Source: Liolophura sinensis (Eukaryota; Mollusca; Polyplacophora; Chitonida; Chitonidae). Taken from it: a DNA stretch of 64,000 nucleotides. The DNA lies in the NCBI RefSeq assembly GCF_032854445.1, contig NC_088295.1:55407249-55471248 (forward strand), written 5' to 3'. The position numbers and the translations under genes were made by a program. Position 1 is the stretch's first letter; each line of letters opens with the position of its first letter. The notes under the pieces are model-generated. The model did no database searches. It was given only the letters and a program-made list of their open reading frames with translations, and was not told the origin of the DNA. Of this stretch, positions 14,355 through 27,416 are shown in pieces.

Positions 14355-14932
14355 ATGTTTACAAAACAACATGATCTCGGTACCCTCCTGCCCTTCACTT
14401 TTTGTTATAAGGAATATCAAAAAAGACATCCACCATGGGTAAATCAGACCTCCTCACAGTGTAACACTCATACAAACCCAAGGAAAACTACGAAAGTCTC
14501 TCAAAAATCTTGTAGAATACAAGACAAGACAGCAATGTTCTACAAAAAACCCCCAAGGTTTAACTGTCTTTCCTGGTGAGTTTTTGAGATATCTCCTTGC
14601 TGGCAAGATTGCTCCACACCCACCCACTCATGGACAGATGCACTTCAAGATGCACTTGGTAACATTTCCAAGGGGGCATACACCAAGAATACCTGAACAC
14701 TGTCAATATAATACCTGTAATCAACTTTGGTGCCAACACATTTACTGTGGGTTTCGTGTCAATTCAAAGCACCCACGAAGGTAGTGCTGTTTTGTTTGTG
14801 AAGGTCTCAATTATGTGGATTCAATACACACAGTCTTACCATCACCAATACCAACCTTGGCCGCATCACCGATTACTGAGGATGGATGAAATGAAAATAC
14901 TATATTACAAGTAAGCTGAGAAATGGACTTAC

Positions 14933-14983
14933 CATGTCATTGTCTTGGTTGGTCTGTTTTGAGGGTCTGCTATTACTGAATCC
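14933..14983 (-). CDS. ARID1: ARID1 fourth visible coding exon, 51-bp micro-exon
   Basis: A 17-codon exon (GFSNSRPSKQTNQDNDM) with acceptor tttttag and a perfect donor ATG|gtaagt, phase 0 on both sides. It resembles the S-S-K-G-Q-E-D-M stretch that precedes the RPSSLPDLSG region in vertebrate ARID1A, so the order fits. No further ARID1 exon was recognised between it and position 1. Confidence 0.66.
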
Positions 14984-16324
14984 CTAAAAAGAAACAAGGC
15001 AAACACCATTACAAAAATGAAAGAAAAAAAAACAAACAAAAACATGTACACAAACTCAACATTTATGAACAGATTTTTTCACTTTTAAAATATCGCACTG
15101 ACAAATATTCTAATATTTACGTTCTCGATTTTTACATTTTAAGCATCTGAAGGTGAAACTTCTGTAAGATTGTTGTTATCTCAGCCAAATCGCATAAAAG
15201 CTCGATTACAAGCCTAGCTAAATCAATACAAATTGTGTTTGGTTGTCAGATAGTTACACCATCAAATGCCCATGGTAAGGGAAACTTCAACTCTTCTACG
15301 CCTACAAAACTGAACACAATCATATCAATCTCTATGCTTCGTAACCAACATATAATTCCATTTTCAGTTCACTGAAACAGCAATTCATGCGACATAAAAA
15401 TCACCATCAACAACAACAAGCCAAGGGTGACAAAAATGGGAGCTAGTCTTTACCACCAGTACATGTAGCTGAAGGCATGACGTCACTAATTTGTGTGCTC
15501 AGCATCTGACTCCTCTCACAGATGTTCACTGTGAAAAGCAGATGATATAAGCCCACAAATAAGCTGTTTCACACCTGAAGCCACCTGAAGTCTTAATGGA
15601 ATATATTAGTTGCATTTATACACTTGCTTACTCTAGGATACATGCATTTTGGGAACGCTGATTTGTCCAATACGACAATGCAGCATAGAAGATAACAAAT
15701 TGGCTAACAACAACTTCATTATTTTTATCAAAATATGTTGGTAAATGTTTGGCATCAATATATGCCCCTTCTCTATCCCAAACTTGAAAAATAAAAAGTC
15801 AGAATGTTTTTGCCTTGACTGATACTAAATATATTAAATTACAACAAGACAATGTACAGGTATTGTTAATGTTGTAAATGTAGGTAAAAACAATAATAAG
15901 GGTTGGGGAAGTAGGAGCTGCGAGACGAAGTGGAGGGAAAGCAGGTAACACTGAAGTGATACATTCAAAATTAATTCTAATAAATAAAGTGAGAGAAAAA
16001 CATGCATGCTGGAACATTCCCAAGTAAACATGATTGACTAGAGCTGAACAAAACATCCATGCTCTATAATAAATGCTAGGGTGGTGCTGAAACGTGTGCT
16101 TCAGTGACCCCTCGTTAACAAACAAAACAAGCAAGGCCTAGACGAGAGGAGGCAAGGAGGGTGGTGGAGGGTGGGCACCAATAACAGCAGGGTGCAGGCG
16201 GTGTCACACAGATGCCACCCAGTGAGGTTCCATCCAGGGCCAAGGACAGATGACACGGTGAGGTACAATGAGATGTGCGAAAGTTAAGGATGGGGAAAGA
16301 GGCGGGAGGCGGCAGCCATGGTAC
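14984..16324 (-). other. ARID1 intron
   Basis: Phase-0 intron between the 16325-16732 exon and the 51-bp exon. No recognisable element was seen; it is AT-rich. Confidence 0.6.
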
Positions 16325-16732
16325 CTCTGGGCTTGATTCACTCGCAGCCTGTGGAGCCTGCTGCTGCTGGTGTTGTGGTTGATGGGGATGGCTCTGGGAC
16401 ACAGACTGCTGCTGTTGTTGTTGCTGTAGTATGAAGCTGGCGTGGTGAGGTTTCAATGCATGGGGTTTGACGAGTGGCGGGGTCACTCTATGCTGGGCTG
16501 GTTGCGGTGACGACTGTGACGAAGGGCTGCCGCTGCTCCCAGAGTTGCCCGTTGACGTGGGTGGGTGAGAGCCTGCCTGCGGGGGTGACAGATAGGGGCC
16601 GCCTGACTGGGACACTGGAGGCCCAGGTTGTGGGGACTGTTGCTGGAGAGGTGGTGCTGGTTGCTGAGGTGTCATCGACTGGTTATTGTAGCCCATTGCT
16701 CCCTGATGATGATGACCATACTGAGATGTCAT
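16325..16732 (-). CDS. ARID1: ARID1 third visible coding exon, Gln/Pro/Ser-rich
   Basis: 136 codons in phase 0, running from MTSQYGHHHQ to ASESSPE. The acceptor is gatag before ATG and the donor is GAG|gtacca. It contains poly-Gln runs (seven consecutive Gln near residue 105, then QHQQQQ) and many Pro/Ser/Gly, typical of the disordered N-terminal half of ARID1. The frame stays open for about 70 more codons past the chosen donor. I preferred the donor at 16323-16324 because it keeps phase 0 with the next exon and because the extra codons look unlike the family (Cys/Leu-rich). If that donor is not used, the protein would end near 16115. Confidence 0.78.
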
Positions 16733-17311
16733 CTATCAGGTAAAAACAGGATAAGTCGCTGACCAGTCAGACTGCACCTACACATCCTACTAAGATAGGC
16801 TCATACATGTACGTTCCTTACAATGCCAGTAGACTAACCAGTAGACATACATGTATGTACAACAATTGATTAAAGGTCTGATGGTGATATCAAGCAATAT
16901 ATCAAGGGAAGCAAATCTGTTACTCAGAAGCTTCCTCTATCTCACAAATTAGAAATGCTCATTTTTTGAATGCTATGTCCAACACTGTTACAATGTTACA
17001 AGAAACTGGGTCACAGATTTATTTCCCTTTGAAGAAGGCTGGACAATCCCATTTAAGATCCTTTCTTTCACTGGTAGTAAGTGTGATGGATGACAGCTGC
17101 CAATCATGACTGAGTGTTGTCTGGTCCCTCCTCACTCCCTCACTAAATATAACACTACTACAAATGCACAAGAGTGAAACTGTCAATTACAAGTATCTAT
17201 GCATACAACCATGGCATTGGATTACGATACAAGACCTGTACCACTGATCGGCTACATGTATATGTATCATGCCATCTAATCTACAGAATTTGTCTTCAAA
17301 TCGGCTGTTAC
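16733..17311 (-). other. ARID1 intron
   Basis: Phase-0 intron of 579 bp between two well-supported exons. Nothing else was recognised in it. Confidence 0.7.
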
Positions 17312-17512
17312 CTGTTGATTGTACGACTGGTTCATCTGTCCCATCTGCCCGGGCATCATCCTCCCTGGGGTGGACATCATGCCATAGCGCTGGGGTTGGG
17401 AGTTAGGAGAGAACTGCTGGCCACCCGGGTACTGGCCACTTTGAGAGGGGTAGGAAGGAGGCATCCCTGGCTGCCTCCTCTGCTGGTTCATCTCAGGAGG
17501 CATTGGCCCACT
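17312..17512 (-). CDS. ARID1: ARID1 second visible coding exon
   Basis: 67 codons in phase 0 at both ends, with acceptor ttatag before AGT and donor CAG|gtaaca. The peptide runs SGPMPPEM to QSYNQQ and includes PQRYGMMSTPGR, which parallels the PQRY block of vertebrate ARID1A that follows the NPYSQ segment. It is low-complexity (Gln/Pro/Met/Ser) with no folded domain, as expected for this part of the family. Joining it to the 24204-24971 exon keeps the frame open. Confidence 0.84.
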
Positions 17513-17661
17513 CTATAATCAACAAATATCCCAACATAACACAATGAATACATGGTTTCTACAGCAAGCGTTCATGGCTGCCATTTATAGTTAAATTATC
17601 ACCCTAATATTCATATCACAATCTACATGTATACAACATCAAGTATATCTTCTCCAATATG

Positions 17662-17862
17662 ATTTATTTATTTACTGGTTTGGTGTTTTACACCGTACTC
17701 AAGAATATTTCACTTATACGACAGCGGCCAGCATTATGGTGGGAGGAAACCGGGCACAGCCCGGGGGAAACCCACGACCATCCCCAGGTTGCAGGCAGAC
17801 CTTCCCACTTACGGCCGGAGAGGAAGCCAGCATGAGCTGGACTTGAACTCACAGCGACTGCA
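17662..17862 (-). mobile_element. tRNA-derived SINE, 5'-truncated, with target-site duplication
   Basis: The body of the SINE family that recurs through the window, in minus orientation, ending in a TTTATTTATTTA tail at the left. Shared blocks include a plus-strand tail segment ttggtgttttac.ccgtactc, then gccagcattatggtggga and aagccagcatgagctggac. It is flanked by a perfect 11-bp direct repeat TCTCCAATATG at 17651-17661 and 17863-17873, the mark of LINE-type retrotransposition. The tRNA-like head is absent beyond the box B region. Confidence 0.9.
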
Positions 17863-18809
17863 TCTCCAATATGGTTCTGCCATGTAAGTGTACAGTATTA
17901 TATTATGAGACCTAATTGAAGAAAGTCCGAAGTAGAGGTCATTAATAAAACATATAAATTGACAATACATATATATATACATATATATATATAGATATAC
18001 ACACATACATTCCTGTATCAACAGTATGTAGGCCACATGTATATAAATCACAGAAAAGGCCACACTGTATTCACCAATGGAACATAATTACAGCTTTGCA
18101 ACTTTTCTTTTTTTTTTTTTGTATTCTATTACTTATCCTACCAATAATTCAGACCACAAATACTGTCAAGGAAACATTTCAGATTTAATAAATTTAGTTC
18201 TGTCTTAGAAATTGTCATTTGATAGAAGGTAATTTCTTTTCAAGAGGAAGAGCCTGATAATGGTGCAAAAACTAAAGTCCTAAGCGCCTTCAGTAGCATA
18301 TGGACTGGTTTACAACTGTCATTACAGGCACAGACCAAGGCAGTGTTAAATACAATGAATGGGGTTGGTGCACCAAAGTAAAGGGAAGAAAAAAAGAAAA
18401 AAAAAAAAATCTTAAAGAGTTGAGAACAAGCCACAGGGCTTCTTTAATCAATGAATACTGTCTCGTGTCAATAACTGTTTCTTTTGTGGAGAGTGACTAG
18501 GTGTTTAACCCCAGACATGCTGGATTAATAAAAGAGTTGACCTGGGCAATCGTAAGAGCTCCATTCATACCACAACATTAGGTCTCGTTCAGATGCCTAT
18601 TCAGTTTAGCACATGGTGGCACACAACACATTATATAGCCTGTTTGTTATCATCATCTTACTACAGGAACCACAATGTCATGCTTACCGGCTATAGCTGA
18701 ATTCATCGATATACCAAACGCTACTAACTTCATATAAAGGAATGAAAGGAGACAAAATTACAAGTTCCTGTCTGTGTGTAACACAGTCATATTTGCGTGA
18801 CTGTCATTG

Positions 18810-18832
18810 AAAAAAAAAATATATATATATAT
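18810..18832. repeat. A-run and (AT)n microsatellite
   Basis: Simple sequence in the ARID1 intron. A similar imperfect (AT)n tract lies near 17965-18000. Confidence 0.75.
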
Positions 18833-21154
18833 ATTTATCTGCATCGGTTTATGATAGTCAATGCCACAATGGGGTCAGCCAAGTGTTATCATCTTACAGC
18901 ATTTACAGGAAGTTACAACAGCTAAAACACACACACACACAAAGACTGTTTACTCTAGGCAAACCCCCAACAGTCACTGGTCTGCATGGGAAAGACCTGC
19001 TCAGAGCACATGGCTAATCTACATAATGAGTAAACAGGCAGAAAGGCTAGCAGAGTGTGAACATCTGGACACAACAATTGGGGGAATCCCGGCACACCGA
19101 CAGCCATCTATCACAGCTCATCAGCTGGCTCGATCCATACCATATTAATAACAAGGGGATGCCAGCCTACGGGCAACTCCACCTCAATTACTGGGTCACT
19201 TCATGCCATTCTGTGCTTTACGTCACCTATATGTAGTCAGCAACTGGGGAAACCCCTGGCTGAATTCAATAAAAAGACCACAGGACCTAGGCCACAGATG
19301 ACCTTATTTATGGTGTTTACAGTTCACACCAGATTTAATCAGGTATAGTATCAATTATCCATGAGCCCAGAAATGTCAGTTTGCATGAAAGCTGATCTGA
19401 TCAGTGACAATAGTAAATTTACACTGGATGTGTAGACTCGGTTCGTAGTCCAGAAGTACACCAAATATCACATTTGGTGAAGTGGTGTATACAGATTTAC
19501 AAAGTAACAGTAAAAGTGGAATGCTCCACCTTACATTCGGCAAGTCAGAGCATGCTCAATGTACTGGTCCACACTAACTACTAAGTGATTACAACGGCCA
19601 TTCAATACCCATGATAACATGGGTAAAAACACTTTAAAAGAACAGAACTAATGCCGTACCCTATAAAATACTTCAATATTTTTTTTTGAAATCTTAAAAA
19701 TCATTTCTCTCTCTCCAGCCAACATGCTTTTTCCATTATCCCATGCATTTTATATTAATTTATACCAATGCCTATCTGTATGTATCTGACAGGACTCACA
19801 AAAATGCATAAACACCAGCTGAAAACTGACATTAGAAATCATCCTTATGCAGAACGGAATAACAAAATACTATACACTCACTTCCTTGACCTAAACATAC
19901 TTTTAATATTACTGTACACATTTTACAATAAATTAATCACATTTACATCCTAAAATATGTTCTACATATAACTAATTCTAAAATTTGCCATAAATATTGT
20001 ATTGTCACAGAAAAGAAGCGCACATCCACATTTGGCCAGTATACCTGTATAGATACAAAGCATTTTCAGCTGCGACAAGCCGCTTTTGACTTTGTGCAAG
20101 TCAGTCAATCAATCAATCAAATTTCTAGCATCCTGTCATTTTAACATGGAGCAGTCTGTCAAACTTTTGATGTTTAACCTTTTTACACTGGCCCCTGACT
20201 TAGCATGGGGGGCTGAGCACAAGATTACACGTCAACATTTTACAGCACGTTGCTGTTACTGCGAATTTGTTGGTTGTCAACTGCTTGCATGATTCACGTC
20301 TTCCAGGAACAAGAAGCTTTAGCCGCCTACATGGTCAAGGATCCCTTACACTTCAGCTTTTGTAGTCAACCCTTACTGGAAACTTTGTCCAGTCTCTGTT
20401 AACCAGCTGTGTATTATTTACACACCTCCAATCAAAATTCTGTTGTATTGCATATACGTTCATTATAAAAAAAAAGACAATAAAAAATATAGTCTTAGCT
20501 ATTTCGGATGAGGGATGGGAACAGACTTAACGGCCATTTTCTTCTGAGGTGCCCAGTAACTGTACAAAATCCATTTTTAATGAATTCTAACTAGGCCACG
20601 AGGTAAGCCATGTTAGACCATGTATATATTATCCATGTATGCATCTATATAAGTACCCCCACATAACGTTCAAAAAGCATACCCTTTATTTTCGTGATGT
20701 TGTGTAACCGAGATATCGCAGTTCAAAGTAGGCAAAATCGTAGATATTGAGAAATTCATAAGCACTGACATGTTATCAATTTTAACCAACCACGCGTCAG
20801 TTACTGCCCTAACGTGAAAAAACATATGGCCTGTTTCCCCTGTCCTTAAGCCATACGAGCATGACGTACCAGAGACGTAAAACCATGTTTCCGGTATCTC
20901 TAGTTCAGCATGGTGTACATCATGCCTAGCCTGAGGAACAGTCCATTGTTTCCAGTCTATCACATCAATGTAAGGTCTGGCAGGAATGGGTCACGTAATT
21001 TACTACCTTTTCGTCCAAAACACAATGGAAACGAAAATGTCGTGAGATACTGTACAAGATGTGTCTTTTTAGTTCAATGACATCAGTCATCAGCCAATCA
21101 AATTCTGGCTGCCAATAGTTTGAAATGATTGCAAAACATGGTGGTTTTGAGTGA

Positions 21155-21372
21155 ATATTTATTTATATGATTGGTGTTCTATGCTATACTCAGGAATATT
21201 TCACTCATACGACGGTGGCCAGCATTATGGTGGGAAGACATCGGACAGAGCTCAGTGGAAACCCATCACAATCCACAGGATGCTGGCAGACCTTCCCACA
21301 TACGGTCGGAGAGGAAGCCAACAGGAGCTGGACTTGAACTCCCAGCGACCGCATTGGTGAGAGGCTCCTGTG
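21155..21372 (-). mobile_element. tRNA-derived SINE copy, 5'-truncated
   Basis: Minus-orientation copy of the same family. It has the AT-rich tail at the left, the tactcaggaatatttcac and gccagcattatggtgggaa blocks, and the box B-like cttgaactcccagcgac near the right end. It stops inside the head at gaggctcctg. No clear target-site duplication was seen. Confidence 0.85.
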
Positions 21373-24203
21373 TTGAACGTGTAGATCCTGAGAACTGAGA
21401 AAACACAAGTTGTTTGCTCACAACCCTCCCCTTACTTCCAGAAATTATGCATATGCGCTATGAAGCATGTCACCTTACGGTATTCTTTCAGGTTGTAGTT
21501 CCATGTTAAGAAATACAATGAAGCAACAGGCTGCTACCCACGCAACCTGTGGCCTAGTAAGAGTTCCAGATTAAAAGTCAATTCACAGAGTTACTAAGCA
21601 CATCAAAACAAAATAGATGTAGCCATTCAGGTCCGTTTCCTCTTCCGAAACAATTTCTATTATTACACTATTATAATAACCATTTTTGGAGTTTTCTTTT
21701 AAATATCCCACATGAATAGCAGCTTCAAACCAAGGGAATAAGTGAAAGAGTGATGGCAGGTAAGCGTCCCAACAATGCAAATCAGGTGTCTTATATTAGG
21801 TCATAGGACACATCAAACCAGAGGAGTTCATCTGAGCACTGCCTATAACAATTTTGAATTAACCTGAACTTAAGAGAGTTGCCTGTTGGTCATAAAGAGG
21901 ATACATTCTTTTATTGCCTCTTACCTGTAACCTTGGACCATAATGTGATATAAACAAGGATCATCTGCATCAGGTAAAACCCTTTTGTCTCTCTCTCTAT
22001 ACATTCAAACTCCTGCTTTCCACATCAAAACCTACATGTGACCTTTCGAAGTGATTATTCCTACACATATATACTAAATACGACAAAGGTAAGTTCAGAA
22101 GTCAACAAGGAAGAAACTGTTTCAAATTATTTCAAAATAAAAAGAAGTTCCTCAGTGAAGTGCCACACGATGACCCGTTATTTTCATATGCCCATGACAC
22201 ATCTGGACGTTTTGGGGATAAATGACATATGCTAAAACACATTTACATATGCTGAAACATTGCAACTCATGGCAATCAAGCACCTTTCAGTAAATTGTGT
22301 GCATTTTACATGAATATTTGTGAACTTTGCATGGACTGAAGCATGGTTTCATGCTGAAACTTGAAAAAAAAAAAATACATACAGGAAACTACAGCTAAGC
22401 TGAATTCTGTTTGTAATTTTGTAGCATCTAGGTAAGAACTGCAATGTGCTTTTGCTGACCTACTGTATACAGATTCTAAATCCAAGCTATTATCTGGCAA
22501 AAGGTGATGTTCAGTTGTCCCAAGGTTACCAACTTCAAAGTCTTAGATATAACTCGACTTGGGGTTGAACCCCACACCTACTATTTACATAAACAAAGCA
22601 GTTGCTTCACCAAAACTTGGAAGACTTGGTCTTTTGTCTTCCAGAGGAAATGTTTGGAAGTGGACACTGATTTCAATGGATACATGTAATTCAAAATGAT
22701 AAACACACAACTGTCAAGGCAATATCAGACATTTGAAAACTGAAAAGCCTTGTCAATGGAAATATCCCCCGAAACCATAAAACTGCAAATTCTAAATGGA
22801 AATCCTTTGGTGTGAGAGTATAGCCTTTCAATCATCTATAACAAGAACCTGAATACTATTTTAATAAGACTGTTGATGAAATGTTCATATCACGTCAACC
22901 AAAGAGAAAATCACACACAATAAATATTTCGGGGGACACTTTCAAATCGATAAACTTGGTATACTTTCCTTTACACAAACACATGTAATATTTAATCTGC
23001 TGGCCTTGTTGCTGTTCAATCATTTTGCTACACTTTCACTTTAGCAGGAAATGAATGCTTAAGCATAGAGTTGTTAATACGTTTAAGAAATGGTAATGGA
23101 ATTCATGAAGTTAAACAACTGGTGCAGTTAGATGCACGCACAAATTGGTCTGCCATGACACAAAAACAATAATACAGTACTCAATGGAACACCACATGCT
23201 CCTTTCCTCATGACTATACAATATGCCGACATCATAAATTCTTGAAAGAAAAAAACAGACAAATGTATTTAACCAGAGATACATGTGCACATGTACTGCA
23301 TCATGAATAAGTACAGTAAAAAGTAACCTAGCATAGTAAACAAAGGAAGAGAGACCTACCATTAATAATATAACAAAAACAAAAAAATTACTATATTACT
23401 ACTTATGTTCCTTATCTTGCACAGGAGACAGACAATGTTTACAAATAACATTACAACTTCCAATCTACTCCCATGGAATTAAGAACACACTCCAAAACTG
23501 TTACCTGTAGAGTCCACTATCCTCAGCCTTTGTTACTGTACAAAGAAAGGCACATGCTGACCTCCCAGCCAAGTGACCTCATTTCACAAACCTTGGTCTT
23601 CCCTGCTCTATTATTCAAAGAGCACAACAAACGTAAGGTGAATTATTGTAACCTTTCACTGAGTTATGCAGACCTACGCTAGTGAAATATCCAGTTGTAC
23701 ACATGCCAGCTTGTGTATGGGAGAAGGTATCATTATGCGAGCATGATTAATTGATTGTTTGACATGGGCCACCAGCCAATCATGTGGGGGCATTTGCACA
23801 ATTGGGCCAGCTGTCTTCTAAAGCAGTAATTTTGCCTCCAAATTTAAAAATCCCTTCCAGTCACACTTCCTCTAATTCACATGGCAATCCAATAAGCATA
23901 GTGGCTGTCAGCTGAAAGATACGGGTTTTCCCTCTATGCACAGCCACAGTACTAGCATTTTTTTCCCCTCTCTACGACACCAGCAGTAAACAACGACGGC
24001 GCTGATTCACACCATTGATCTACATAACAAACGCCCATCTTTCCAAAACACCAGTGGCGGGTAGTGTGAATGTTAACACTATCTCGAGCATGCTGCTTCT
24101 AAGCGAAAACGTCACACAACAACACAACATTTGTATGGCAAGTTTTACTCTGGAAACTTTGGACATTTTTCGTCGTAACGACAGAGTGAAACAATAAACT
24201 TAC

Positions 24204-24971
24204 CGGATTTCTGTATGGAACGTTTCCTGACATCGGTCCTTGCGAATATGGGTTCATGGGGCGCTGGGAGCCCCACCCCTGTTGGACACCATAGGGAGGA
24301 TCACCACCACCCATATCACCCCCAGTTTTCTGGGGACCCCCTCCGTAATCATTGTAACTATTCTGAAATCTCTGGGATGTATTTGGAGTCTGTAAAAGCT
24401 GGTTTAAGGTCGGGGTAGGTCCTCCTTGCTGGGCTATACTTTGGCCCGACATCATGCGAGGGTTACCCGAATTATAACCAGGGGGCATCATCCCCATGCC
24501 CGGGGAGCCCATCCCCGGTCGTACATGACCCATACCAGGCTTAGGGCCCGTGGGGTAGCCCGATCTCATCCCTGTTTGTGGGTACTGTCCGTGATATTGT
24601 GGGCCTTGTGCTGCGTAGTCCGGACTTCCTGCCATATTCAAACCGCCATGTTGATCTCCCATGTTATAATTCCCTCGGTTATAACCGAATCCTTGCATCT
24701 GCCCAGGGTTCATACCTTCGTTTATTCGGCCAAACCCCTCGGGAGGCATTCCTTGGTCCCCTGGCCCTGGTGGGTAGTTATTCATCTCAGAATTCATATG
24801 AGGACCATCCAGAGGTGGTGGAAAATCGTTCTGCTCCGAGCTCATGTTTTGCTGGCCACCATCTTGAAAAGAGTCCATTGTGTGAGAATCATTCACTTTG
24901 CTGGGCGATCTCAGCTTCGAACCAACACCAACATTATTCCCAGGACCATCCTTACATCCAGCACTCTCCAT
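24204..24971 (-). CDS. ARID1: ARID1 (BAF250/Osa) first visible coding exon, N-terminus
   Basis: First coding exon of an ARID1A/ARID1B-type subunit of the SWI/SNF (BAF) chromatin remodelling complex, a nuclear protein. The 256 codons are rich in Gly, Pro, Met, Gln, Asn and Tyr, as in the disordered N-terminus of the family. Near residue 200 lies TPTLNQLLQTPN, which I recognise as the conserved PTLNQLL block of ARID1 proteins, and NPYSQGP follows nearer the exon end. The chosen ATG (24971-24969) is the first in frame after an in-frame TGA at 25046-25044 and has a good context (A at -3, G at +4). The exon ends CCG|gtaagt in phase 0. An upstream exon adding residues cannot be excluded. Vertebrate ARID1 N-termini are longer and alanine-rich. 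Paralogue A or B cannot be assigned, and invertebrates usually have one gene. Confidence 0.86.
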
Positions 24972-26743
24972 CGTACGTAACTTACCGGGCTCTAGGTATT
25001 TTCCTAGGCGACTTGAACCGTTCAATCTCCCTGCGTTTTTTGTTCACAATGACAAGTTGTTCTGGCATGGCCTATCACTGGGCGCACACCCAGATCGGAA
25101 AACTGTAAAATCGGCATCAAGACGACATAAACTCACTCCCGAATCAGTTCCAAGAGTTGCCGACCTGTCTCCAAAGTTTGTACACACGTGTTTTTTGATG
25201 GGGTTGGGGATGCAGTAAGGGAAAACTTAGTCGGATGGCAGCATGGTCTTATCATACACAGTGCTATTATATGGTACACTTCAATAGCGGGAATATCTGA
25301 AGGTTGAGACACAGGAATTCATGCGCAAGCCTGCCATTCTAAAATAAGCTTCACAGAGAAATAACAAACAGTATTCGCTTGATTTTAAACTAAGGCGCCA
25401 TGTAAGAATCTTTTCCTATACAGAAACACATGTTATCACCTAGTGATATTCATTTGAATAAAGTTAGGAATTATTTTATCCAATTTGTCCACTCAGCGGA
25501 GGGTTATAGATTTGCGGTTGTGAGGCGTCTAAGGCATTCTTTTCAATTCTGCCGTTTCAATTAGCTGGTAGATTTCCCTCCCCACGAAGCTGTTTTTACT
25601 AAACTATAATTTAAGACGAGTTTGTGTGGGTTAAATGCGTTTATTTATACGCAAGTAGACTTTCAATGATTTACTCTTATTTTTCTGATCGCCAATTTTA
25701 GCTGTATGATGCAGTAGAACCGATGAAAACTCGGTTCTCGCATGGGTAGGGTGGAGGCTGTACCAGCTGCCTTGTGCCACAAGGCCTGTGCACTGACGTC
25801 AATAGCCAGGGTTTACACTCATATTATTGAGCAGGCAATTGTATTTGGACGGTTTTTTCTTCCCTAGGTTCAGAGCTTGAAGTTTGGAGTGAACGCCTGT
25901 CGTTATACGCTTGACTATGATAAGACAAGACTCCATACATAAGTTAGAAGGATGACTTTAACTTAGAAAATACAGTTTCTTCGTAAAATGGGAAAAAGGA
26001 ATACGATATGTATCACTGGCTGTTCCCGTTATAAAACATCACCCCATGTAAAATCTTTTCTCGTGACCTGCTATGCTGTAGACAGCTTCAGTCCAGTTTT
26101 ACCTTTCAGCGAAATCCGTTGCGAAAGCAAGGGCGACAACTAGATTTTTGTTCGTGGTATCCACAAGGCAACCGGTGCTACCTCCCCTTCATAGTACGTG
26201 TCCAACAACAAATTGCCAAATAAATTAATAACAACAAATCTGCAGGCGTTGTTTAAATAAAAAAGTTTAGTTGAAAAGCAATACTAGTACATATATGCGT
26301 AGCTAAAATTAAGATGTTAAAAATCGGTTTACTGTGATTTTCCGGCAATTAATTTTCTGTGTAAACAAATTAAATATTTACTATCCCAGTCTTCAAAGAA
26401 ACGTTGGGGACAAGCTGGGCTTTAATTACATTGCGTAATTTGTGACGTGCTGGTCAAAGCCGGCAGAGGATATAATTTAACAATGACACCAGGACAAGGT
26501 ACTAGCTTGTGAAGGCAGGGAACACAGGGGGGTAAATATATAAACTCCGTGGTGCCGTGCAAAACATTTAACATGGGATAAGTCAAAGTGACTGTACAAT
26601 GATTGTATGGGTCCTATAGATAGACGCGTCTCTGGGTATTCGTAAACTAAAATGGGAATATACATGTAATTTTCATACAAATATATATTTTTGCTATTTT
26701 TTTTTCAGATGTATGAATGTATAATTATACTGAATCTGTTAAT

Positions 26744-26835
26744 TTTGTTGATGTTTATTTTGTTTTACGCCTTACTCAAGAATATTTCACTTATACGACG
26801 GCTGAAAGCATTATAATGGAAGGAAAACGGGAATT
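26744..26835 (-). mobile_element. SINE tail fragment, degenerate
   Basis: Carries ttttacgccttactcaagaatatttcacttatacgacgg-type sequence, the 3' part of the local SINE family, then loses similarity. Confidence 0.7.
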
Positions 26836-27263
26836 TTGTTGAAAGAGTGGATGAACGGATGCCTGACCTGCACCTGTGTACATACATGTGATTGCAAATG
26901 TCAGATTCACTCCTGCTGAGAAACGCATAGAGGCTTACAGAGATCCATATTTATTTGTTAAAGTGCGTCTGGTCAAATCAATGCATTCTATTAATACATA
27001 GACTTATATCTTTCACCTTGAATGTTATGTGTCTTTGTATTTCTGCCTTTTACCTATAATCAGGGAAATTGATCGACAGGTTAAGATGCTCTATAACTAA
27101 TTGAAGTCTGTGAGCAGAATTCATGTTTAATGTATTTCATGCTGTATCAGTATATGTCGGACAGCTTATGCATGAATTTGGCAAGCCACTCTACTCCATG
27201 AACAGTTACACCATCGTATAAAATGAAGCATATAGGCATACATATGTTTCTTCGTAAAACTTC

Positions 27264-27416
27264 CGTAAGTGGGAAGGTCTGCCAGCAACCTGCGGACGGT
27301 CGTGGGGTTTCCCCCGGGCTGTGCCCGGTTTCCACCCACCATAATCCTGGCCGCCGTCGTATAAGTGAAATATTCTTGAGTACGGCGTAAAACACCAATC
27401 AAATAAATAAATAAAG
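27264..27416 (+). mobile_element. tRNA-derived SINE, 5'-truncated, with target-site duplication
   Basis: Plus-orientation copy, starting within the body at gtaagtgggaaggtctgcc and ending in an (AATA)n tail. It is flanked by a perfect 11-bp direct repeat CGTAAAACTTC at 27253-27263 and 27417-27427. The head is missing, as expected from abortive reverse transcription. Confidence 0.9.

Larger units (their letters stand above)
1..14932 (-). other. Large ARID1 intron (at least 14.9 kb in the window)
   Basis: No exon with family similarity was found here on the minus strand. The expected next blocks of ARID1 (RPSSLPDLSG region, then the ARID domain) must lie beyond position 1. The interval holds a 54-bp palindrome, microsatellites, a 93-bp minisatellite and a MITE-like element, described separately. 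Small exons could have been missed by eye. Confidence 0.6.
17513..24203 (-). other. ARID1 first visible intron
   Basis: 6.7-kb phase-0 intron between the first and second visible coding exons. It contains two SINE copies (17662-17862, 21155-21372) and AT-rich microsatellites near 17965-18000 and 18810-18832. No additional coding exon was recognised. Confidence 0.7.

Noticed and set aside
20670-20963. 97-codon open frame on the minus strand in the ARID1 intron
   Set aside because: Looks superficially protein-like but no family was recognised, and it lies within a supported intron. Possibly an old repeat remnant.
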